Origin: Bacillus subtilis
Lineage (GTDB): Bacteria; Pseudomonadota; Alphaproteobacteria; Rhizobiales; Rhizobiaceae
Length of the DNA stretch: 64,000 nucleotides
Assembly: GCA_021733665.1 (NCBI GenBank)
Contig: JAHREI010000002.1
Location: forward strand, 186,001 to 250,000
Reading direction: 5' to 3'
Under the pieces are notes generated by a model. That model searched no databases. It was given only the letters and a program-made list of their open reading frames with translations, and was not told the origin of the DNA. This document shows, piece after piece, positions 58,264 through 64,000 of this stretch (position 1 is the stretch's first letter; every line of letters begins with the position of its first letter). Made by a program: the position numbers and the translations under genes.

Positions 58264-59337
58264 ATGCGCGTCGATCTGTTTGATTTTGACCTGCCGGAAG
58301 AGCGTATTGCGCTGCGTCCGGTTACCCCGCGCGATCATGCAAAACTGTTGCGTGTCATTCCGGATCAGCCTTTGCAGGATCTGCATGTTGGTGATTTGCC
58401 GGATCTGCTGCGCGAAGGTGATGCGCTGGTCTTCAATGATACTAAAGTTATTCCGGCACAGCTGGAAGGCACACGCGAGCGTGACGGCACCGTCGCAACC
58501 GTGAGTGCGACCTTGCATATGCGTACCGGTGCTGATCGCTGGAAAGCTTTCTTGCGCCCTGCAAAGCGCGTTAAAGAAGGCGAACGCATTCATTTCGGCC
58601 ATTCCGGTTCCAGCTGCTTGCTTGGTACCTTGGATGCTCTGGTTGCAGAAAAACACGACAGCGGCGAGGTGCTGCTGGTGTTTGATGTCTCCGGCGCTGT
58701 GCTGGATGAAGCGATTGCATCGGTCGGTCATATTCCGCTGCCGCCTTATATTGCGTCCAAACGGGCAGAAGATGCGCAGGACAGACAGGATTATCAGACT
58801 GTCTATGCGCGCGAAGAAGGGGCTGTTGCAGCACCGACTGCCGGATTGCATTTCACACCGGAATTGCTGGAGCGTATCCGCGCCAAAGGTGTGGAAGAGC
58901 ATTTTGTGACGCTGCATGTGGGCGCAGGTACATTCCTGCCCGTTAAGGCGGATGATACTGCTGATCATAAAATGCATGCGGAAATCGGCTATGTCTCTGA
59001 GGAAACTGCAGCAGCACTCAATCATGTGCATGAGCGGGGCGGGCGGATTATCTCTGTCGGCACAACATCTCTGCGCCTGATTGAGAGCGCAACCGGTGAG
59101 GACGGTATTATCCGTCCATGGTCGGGAGCGACCGATATTTTCATCACCCCCGGCTATAAGTTCCGCGCAATTGATATGCTGATGACCAATTTCCATCTGC
59201 CGCGCTCGACATTGTTCATGCTGGTCTCGGCTTTCAGCGGTTTCGAGACAATGCAGGCGGCCTATGCCCATGCCATTAGCAATGAATACCGGTTTTATTC
59301 TTATGGCGATGCCAGCCTGTTAACGCGCCGCGATTAA
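58264..59337 (+). CDS. queA: S-adenosylmethionine:tRNA ribosyltransferase-isomerase
   Basis: QueA adds the epoxycyclopentane ring from SAM to preQ1 in tRNA, the step after Tgt in queuosine synthesis. The 357-residue protein starts [19 protein letters not shown] and shows [31 protein letters not shown] and [13 protein letters not shown], all family blocks. A shorter upstream extension in frame is discarded. It is 11 bases ahead of tgt, forming a queA-tgt operon. Confidence 0.95.
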   Translation: MRVDLFDFDLPEERIALRPVTPRDHAKLLRVIPDQPLQDLHVGDLPDLLREGDALVFNDTKVIPAQLEGTRERDGTVATVSATLHMRTGADRWKAFLRPAKRVKEGERIHFGHSGSSCLLGTLDALVAEKHDSGEVLLVFDVSGAVLDEAIASVGHIPLPPYIASKRAEDAQDRQDYQTVYAREEGAVAAPTAGLHFTPELLERIRAKGVEEHFVTLHVGAGTFLPVKADDTADHKMHAEIGYVSEETAAALNHVHERGGRIISVGTTSLRLIESATGEDGIIRPWSGATDIFITPGYKFRAIDMLMTNFHLPRSTLFMLVSAFSGFETMQAAYAHAISNEYRFYSYGDASLLTRRD

Positions 59338-59348
59338 AGAGAATTATT

Positions 59349-60485
59349 ATGAGCAGTGAAAATTTTGAATTCAAAGTGCTGGCAACAGACGGCAAAGCAC
59401 GTCGCGGTGAAATCACCATGCCGCGCGGCACGATCCGTACGCCAGCCTTTATGCCGGTTGGCACCGCAGGCACCGTTAAAGCCATGTATATGGATCAGGT
59501 CAAAGACCTTGGTGCGGATATCATTCTCGGCAACACCTATCATCTGATGCTGCGTCCGGGTGCCGAGCGTGTGGCACGCCTTGGCGGTTTGCATGAATTC
59601 GGCGGTTGGCAAGGGCCGATCCTTACCGATTCCGGTGGTTTTCAGGTCATGTCGCTGGCGCAGTTGCGCAAACTGACAGAGCAGGGCGTAACCTTCCGCT
59701 CGCATATTGACGGCCGCGCTTATGAAATGTCACCAGAGCGCTCCATTGAAATTCAGGGGCTGCTCGATAGCGATATCCAGATGCAGCTTGATGAATGTAC
59801 GGCACTGCCTGCATCCTTCAATGTGATGCAGAAGGCGATGGAGCTGTCATTGCGCTGGGCAGAACGTTGTAAAGTGGCTTTTGGTGATCAGCCGGGCAAG
59901 GCGATGTTCGGTATCGTGCAGGGCGGTGATAATGTGCAGCTGCGCGAACAATCTGCGCAGGCGCTGAAAGCTATGGATCTCAAAGGCTATGCCGTTGGTG
60001 GTCTGGCTGTTGGTGAGCCGCAGCAGGTGATGCTGGATATGCTGGATGTGACCTGTCCGATCCTGCCGCACGAAAAACCACGCTATCTGATGGGCGTTGG
60101 TACGCCGGACGATATGTTGAAATCGGTAGCGCGCGGCATTGATATGTTCGACTGCGTGATGCCAACCCGTGCAGGCCGACACGGTCTGGCCTTTACCCGT
60201 CGCGGTAAGGTAAACCTGCGTAATGCGCGTCATGCAGAAGATCGTCGCCCGCTGGATGAAATGTCGACCTGTCCGGCATCAAGTCAGTATAGCCGTGCCT
60301 ATCTGCATCATCTGGTGAAATCCAATGAAGCGCTGGGCGGTATGCTGCTGACATGGAACAACCTGCATTATTATCAGTATCTGATGCAGGGTATCCGCGA
60401 TGCGATTGAAGCAGGCCGCTTCAATGACTTCTTTGAAGAGACAACAGCGGAATGGGCCAAAGGCGATATTGCTCCTCTGGGATAA
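59349..60485 (+). CDS. tgt: queuine tRNA-ribosyltransferase (tRNA-guanine transglycosylase)
   Basis: Tgt swaps guanine-34 of GUN-anticodon tRNAs for preQ1. The 378-residue protein has the TIM-barrel blocks [10 protein letters not shown] with the general-base Asp, [16 protein letters not shown], and [13 protein letters not shown] with the nucleophile Asp. The usual zinc site C-x-C-x-x-C...H reads S-T-C-P-A-S, and the later histidine position reads T-W-N-N-L, so three of four ligands appear replaced. One of its own substrates, tRNA-Asp(GUC), is encoded twice in this window. A terminator follows. Confidence 0.95.
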   Translation: MSSENFEFKVLATDGKARRGEITMPRGTIRTPAFMPVGTAGTVKAMYMDQVKDLGADIILGNTYHLMLRPGAERVARLGGLHEFGGWQGPILTDSGGFQVMSLAQLRKLTEQGVTFRSHIDGRAYEMSPERSIEIQGLLDSDIQMQLDECTALPASFNVMQKAMELSLRWAERCKVAFGDQPGKAMFGIVQGGDNVQLREQSAQALKAMDLKGYAVGGLAVGEPQQVMLDMLDVTCPILPHEKPRYLMGVGTPDDMLKSVARGIDMFDCVMPTRAGRHGLAFTRRGKVNLRNARHAEDRRPLDEMSTCPASSQYSRAYLHHLVKSNEALGGMLLTWNNLHYYQYLMQGIRDAIEAGRFNDFFEETTAEWAKGDIAPLG

Positions 60486-60490
60486 TTAAA

Positions 60491-60524
60491 AGAAAGCGGG
60501 AGAAATCCCGCTTTCTTTATTTTG
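60491..60524. terminator. terminator between tgt and the methyltransferase gene
   Basis: AGAAAGCGGGA (60491-60501), loop GAAA, TCCCGCTTTCT (60506-60516), followed by TTATTTTG. It touches the stop codon of the convergent methyltransferase gene. Confidence 0.85.
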
Positions 60525-61326
60525 TGTTGCGTGCTGTGACAGCCCAAACCCGATGGGGAATTGCCAGAGGGTCTTCAGGAAAGTCTTTCAGTAAAACTTG
60601 AGAGAGTTCACTGTCAAAACGAACCGTTTCTTCCGGTGACAGGCTGGCTTTCACGCCTGCGCTTGCACGAATACGCCCGCGCCATGCTTCATGGCTGTAA
60701 TAAACCGGCAGATCAAAAGAGAAGGTTTCAATACCTGTGAAACCGGCTTTTATCAGATCTTGTAACCATTGCGGATAAATTCCGCTGCCACCGCCCATTG
60801 TCCATTTCGGATTATATTTAAGAATAAGCTGTTCGGTTGCTTCAACGACATTGCCTGCAAAGGGCAACCAGTCGAAATGGGCGATGATGATACGGCCATG
60901 AGGTTTGAGAACCCGTTTCGCTTCTTGTGCAGCTTTAGGACGGTCAAACCAGTGCCAGCATTGTCCGGCTGTCAAAAGATCAAAACTATCATCAGCTTCA
61001 ATCAGCTTCTCTGCTGAGCCTGTCTGATAGCGGATATGAACGCCGGCTTCTTTATCCAGTTCGGCTGCTTCATCAAGTAAAGCCTGCGCCAGATCAACAC
61101 CGGTAACAATCAGCCCTTTTTGTGCAAGGCCACGGGCAACCGTGCCCGTTCCGGTGCCAATATCAAGTGCTGACAGGGCAGGGCTGATGTAGTTTTTCGC
61201 ACTTAAGGCATCGAAAAACTCCGGCGGAAAACCGGCGCGAAAATTCCGGTAATCAGAGGCAGTTTTACCAAAATCAATGGTTTTGCCAAAAGATTGGGTA
61301 GCCTGAATATTCTGCTTGCCGGTCAT
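60517..61326 (-). CDS. class I SAM-dependent methyltransferase
   Basis: A 269-residue methyltransferase with the SAM-binding motif LDIGTGTGTVA at residues 54-64, the acidic loop V-T-G-V-D-L-A, and FDLLTAGQCWHWF, typical of the UbiE/BioC-like methyltransf_11 group. The C-terminal part (SFDLPVYYSHEAWRGRIRAS) resembles small-molecule methyltransferases often annotated as Smt-like. The substrate is unknown. It lies upstream of nothing on its strand; gph is 23 bases behind it on the same strand, so the two may be co-transcribed. Confidence 0.88.
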   Translation of the reverse strand: MTGKQNIQATQSFGKTIDFGKTASDYRNFRAGFPPEFFDALSAKNYISPALSALDIGTGTGTVARGLAQKGLIVTGVDLAQALLDEAAELDKEAGVHIRYQTGSAEKLIEADDSFDLLTAGQCWHWFDRPKAAQEAKRVLKPHGRIIIAHFDWLPFAGNVVEATEQLILKYNPKWTMGGGSGIYPQWLQDLIKAGFTGIETFSFDLPVYYSHEAWRGRIRASAGVKASLSPEETVRFDSELSQVLLKDFPEDPLAIPHRVWAVTARNTK

Positions 61327-61349
61327 TGTGTCTCACAATTTGCCTAAAA

Positions 61350-62066
61350 CTATTCTGCTGCTTGTTTTGCCGCTTCCAGCAGGTCACTGACCATATCCAG
61401 TGTCAGCTCGTCATAATGCGATATGATGCGGCTTGGTTCAAAATGCGAAACATGCAGGTCGGTATAGCCGAAATCCACGGCAATCACCGGAATGCCTGCT
61501 GCTTTAGCGGCATCAATATCGGCGCGGCTGTCGCCGACCATAATCGCCTGATGCGGATTGCCTTGCACCTGTGCAATTGTATCGGTCAGATGGCGCGGAT
61601 CAGGTTTGCGGTAAGGGAAGGTGTCCTGTCCGCAGATAGCGAGAAAACGGTGTGCTTCACCCATGCCTTCGAGCAATGTTTTGGCACTGATTTCAAATTT
61701 ATTGGTGCAGACGGCAAGGCCGTATCCCGCATCGCTTAAACGGTCGAGACAGGTCAGCACGCCGGGATAGAAAACTGAGCTGCCTGGCATATTGTCGTTA
61801 TAATGCTCCATGAACAGAGCAAACAGCTTCTGCATGTCGGCATCCGTCAGCTGACGGTTTTGTGCCTGATAAGCGCGCTCAATCATCACTTTCGCACCGG
61901 AGCCGACAAACTTGCGTAAGGCAACAGGATCAGCCGGTGTCAGACCGCCTGCGATCAGGCAATGGTTGAGACTGTCGAGCAAATCCGGAGCGGTATCGAC
62001 CAATGTCCCGTCGAGATCAAACACAATAACGGGACGCGCTGCGGAGTTGGCGGAGGAATGAGACAT
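61350..62066 (-). CDS. gph: phosphoglycolate phosphatase
   Basis: HAD hydrolase that removes phosphate from 2-phosphoglycolate formed by DNA repair. The 238-residue protein has the nucleophile motif DLDGT at residues 17-21, the cap domain, VCTNK as motif II and GDSRADIDAAKAAGIP as motif IV. The ATG complementary to 62064-62066 has AAAGGG upstream; a GTG seven codons earlier is in frame but less likely. It is divergent from rpiA, as in related genomes. Confidence 0.9.
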   Translation of the reverse strand: MSHSSANSAARPVIVFDLDGTLVDTAPDLLDSLNHCLIAGGLTPADPVALRKFVGSGAKVMIERAYQAQNRQLTDADMQKLFALFMEHYNDNMPGSSVFYPGVLTCLDRLSDAGYGLAVCTNKFEISAKTLLEGMGEAHRFLAICGQDTFPYRKPDPRHLTDTIAQVQGNPHQAIMVGDSRADIDAAKAAGIPVIAVDFGYTDLHVSHFEPSRIISHYDELTLDMVSDLLEAAKQAAE

Positions 62067-62339
62067 ATCTGCCCTTTGACTTGTCACTATTTCACAGAGC
62101 GGTCACCAAAATGCGCCGCAATCATTACAAAACCTATCTGAAATGTCGTTTATTGATAGTCTTTTTCAGTAAATAGATGAAATGAGAACAATAATATATT
62201 TGCCACGCGTGATGCCCGTGCTACAGCAGTGCGGAAATAAGCGGCATTAATGGTGTTTTTCGCCTTCGCCGTACAGACTTGTTAAGGCTTGCAGCGTTTT
62301 GCAGTCAAACCTGCAGATGAAAATACGGGAAGCAGATTT

Positions 62340-63038
62340 ATGAGTTCGGTCGATCCGCGTCAGTTGAAAATTGCCGCAGCTGCTGAGGCTTTAACCCATG
62401 TAAAAAGTGGTATGAAGCTTGGCATCGGTACCGGCTCGACAGCGGAAGAATTTGTGCGTTTACTGGCTGTTAAAGTAGCTGAAGGCTTTGAAATCATCGG
62501 TGTGCCGACATCTGAACGCACTGCTGCTTTGTGTAATGAGCTGGGTGTGCCGCTGACAACGCTGGAGGAAACCCCGCATCTTGATCTCACCATCGATGGT
62601 GCAGATGAGGTTGATGGTGTTTTGTCGCTGATCAAAGGCGGCGGTGGTGCTTTATTGCGCGAGAAAATTGTCGCTGCTGCATCCGATGCTATGATCGTTA
62701 TTGCTGACGAATCAAAAGTTGTTGATACACTCGGACGATTCCCGCTGCCGGTTGAAGTGAACCGTTTTGGTCTTGCAGCAACGAAACTTGCGATTGAACA
62801 GACCATTACGGATCTTGGTCTGGAAGCGCCGCTAAGTCTGCGCATGAAAGACGGCGAAATTTTTGTGACGGATGGCGGGCATTATATTCTTGATGCATCT
62901 TTTGGCCGTATTCCGGATACAAAAGCATTATCAGATGCACTCTTCGCCATTCCTGGCGTGGTTGAGCATGGTTTGTTTATCGGGCTTGCGCGTGCTGCGG
63001 TTATCGCGGGCACCTCAGGTATCCGGACGCTCTCTTAA
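62340..63038 (+). CDS. rpiA: ribose-5-phosphate isomerase A
   Basis: RpiA interconverts ribose-5-phosphate and ribulose-5-phosphate. The 232-residue enzyme has the phosphate-binding [12 protein letters not shown], the catalytic-loop aspartates in [22 protein letters not shown] and the closing G-L-F-I-G-L. The start ATG at 62340 matches the family; 17 in-frame codons upstream are excluded. The upstream gap to gph (62067-62339) shows no other gene. Confidence 0.96.
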   Translation: MSSVDPRQLKIAAAAEALTHVKSGMKLGIGTGSTAEEFVRLLAVKVAEGFEIIGVPTSERTAALCNELGVPLTTLEETPHLDLTIDGADEVDGVLSLIKGGGGALLREKIVAAASDAMIVIADESKVVDTLGRFPLPVEVNRFGLAATKLAIEQTITDLGLEAPLSLRMKDGEIFVTDGGHYILDASFGRIPDTKALSDALFAIPGVVEHGLFIGLARAAVIAGTSGIRTLS

Positions 63039-63143
63039 TTCAGTAATTCATATCTGTCCGGCAACGGTCAGAAATAAAAAATCGCATACCGTTGTTCCTG
63101 ATGAACCGGAAATGCACTCAATAAAAAACGGAGTATTGACCAT

Positions 63144-63671
63144 ATGACCAAGGCAATTGGCTATCGCCGTCTTATTGCGCCACTGGCGGCGCTTACAGTG
63201 TTGGCTGGTGTCAATCTCGCGCAGGCTCAGGAGGCTTCACAGTCCCATCTGGCCGCTGCGCGTGCTGCAATCGCGGCTATCGGCGCTACCGAACAGTTCG
63301 ACGGCATTCTGCCGCGCGCTGCACAGGCACTGAAGGCTGAACTGATTCAGAAAGACCCGAATCTGGAAGCGATCATCACCAAAACCGTTGATGATAAGGC
63401 AATCGCACTGGCTGCCCGCCGTTCCGATCTGGAAACTGAAGCTGCTCGCGTTTACGCAACATCTTTTTCTGAAGAAGAGCTGAAATCTATCAGCGCATTT
63501 TACACCTCTGAAGCTGGTAAAAAGCTGATTTCGGAAGGCCCGATCGTAACCCGTGAAGTGCTGAAGGCTGCTGAAGTCTGGCAGAACGGCGTTGCGCGTG
63601 ATCTGGCGATGCAGGTTGGCGAAGTTCTGTCGAAGGCTGCCGGCAGCGCAGCTCCTGCTGCTGCCGAATAA
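63144..63671 (+). CDS. DUF2059 domain protein, secreted
   Basis: A 175-residue protein with a signal peptide (hydrophobic stretch L-A-A-L-T-V-L-A-G-V, cleavage likely after A-Q-A near residue 28) and one DUF2059 domain. The latter shows FSEEELKSISAFYTSEAGKKLISEGP, the family hallmark. Function unknown; the rpiA-DUF2059-gor order is typical of Brucella relatives. The C-terminus is Ala/Pro rich. A terminator follows. Confidence 0.9.
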   Translation: MTKAIGYRRLIAPLAALTVLAGVNLAQAQEASQSHLAAARAAIAAIGATEQFDGILPRAAQALKAELIQKDPNLEAIITKTVDDKAIALAARRSDLETEAARVYATSFSEEELKSISAFYTSEAGKKLISEGPIVTREVLKAAEVWQNGVARDLAMQVGEVLSKAAGSAAPAAAE

Positions 63672-63722
63672 AAGCAAGCAGTGCAGCCCCTATCGCTGCC
63701 GGATGATCTGTATAAATTAAAC

Positions 63723-63757
63723 AAAAAGCCCGGTCTTAGTGCCGGGCTTTTTGTTTT
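63723..63757 (+). terminator. Rho-independent terminator after the DUF2059 gene
   Basis: AAAAAGCCCGG (63723-63733) and CCGGGCTTTTT (63742-63752), followed by GTTTT. Confidence 0.9.
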
Positions 63758-63820
63758 AGATAGATTTCTGGCTTTCAGTGCCAGCTCTTGTTAAACCATG
63801 TGCCAAGCAACATATTCTGA

Positions 63821-64000
<180 letters not shown>

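Overview
The window reads as chromosomal DNA of an alphaproteobacterium of the order Hyphomicrobiales (Rhizobiales), closest in gene content and order to Brucellaceae. The basis is the block nuoA-N, birA, RNase J, a DUF1467 membrane protein, proS, lolC, lolD, dnaE, together with gyrA-coaD-cyclophilins-queA-tgt and rpiA-DUF2059-gor. Other pointers are the short (442-residue) alphaproteobacterial ProS and the alanine at the quinolone-sensing position of GyrA. By eye the sequence is only about half G+C, lower than classical Brucella, so a Pseudochrobactrum-like relative is a reasonable guess. This is inference; no database was searched.

Layout. 1-4.1 kb, mostly on the minus strand: the first codons of an unknown gene, argC, a lipoprotein phosphatase (plus strand), a GNAT/ABM-like pair, then rpsI-rplM with a clear promoter. 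4.4-6.6 kb: CoA-binding protein and a metY-cupin operon. 6.6-13.1 kb, minus: a P450, two tiny Flp-type pilins (one with a TTG start) and the class Ib ribonucleotide reductase operon nrdHIEF. 13.1-16.7 kb has no protein gene. It holds a dense hairpin array upstream of nrdH, NrdR-box-like sites, three tandem tRNA-Val genes in 174-bp repeats and two tRNA-Asp genes whose 3' ends are the arms of perfect inverted repeats. 16.7-31.9 kb: complete NADH dehydrogenase I operon nuoABCDEFGHIJKLMN, with an extra GFA-family gene between nuoC and nuoD and perfect hairpins in its larger spacers.

31.9-49.7 kb: birA, rnj, DUF1467, a divergent lipoprotein/membrane-AraC regulator pair, a likely small RNA, proS-lolC-lolD, an AT-rich opgB-like phosphoglycerol transferase, a 28-residue membrane peptide, dnaE, a ParD-like/methionine aminopeptidase operon behind a strong palindrome, and a divergent reductase/HxlR pair. 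49.8-64 kb: rpsD, ssb, marC, gyrA, a 59-residue membrane protein, an ABC-type rhizobial intergenic repeat, coaD, two cyclophilins, queA-tgt, a methyltransferase, gph, rpiA, a DUF2059 protein and the start of gor.

Most genes are housekeeping: dNTP supply, respiration, translation, replication, queuosine synthesis and lipoprotein export. The accessory or unusual signals are the hairpin-rich nrdH leader and operon spacers, the ParD-like/MAP pair, the OpgB-like insertion, the tRNA-Asp terminal hairpins, the in-frame 57-bp tail duplication of the AraC gene, and a Tgt whose zinc ligands are largely replaced. I saw no transposase, phage gene or CRISPR array.
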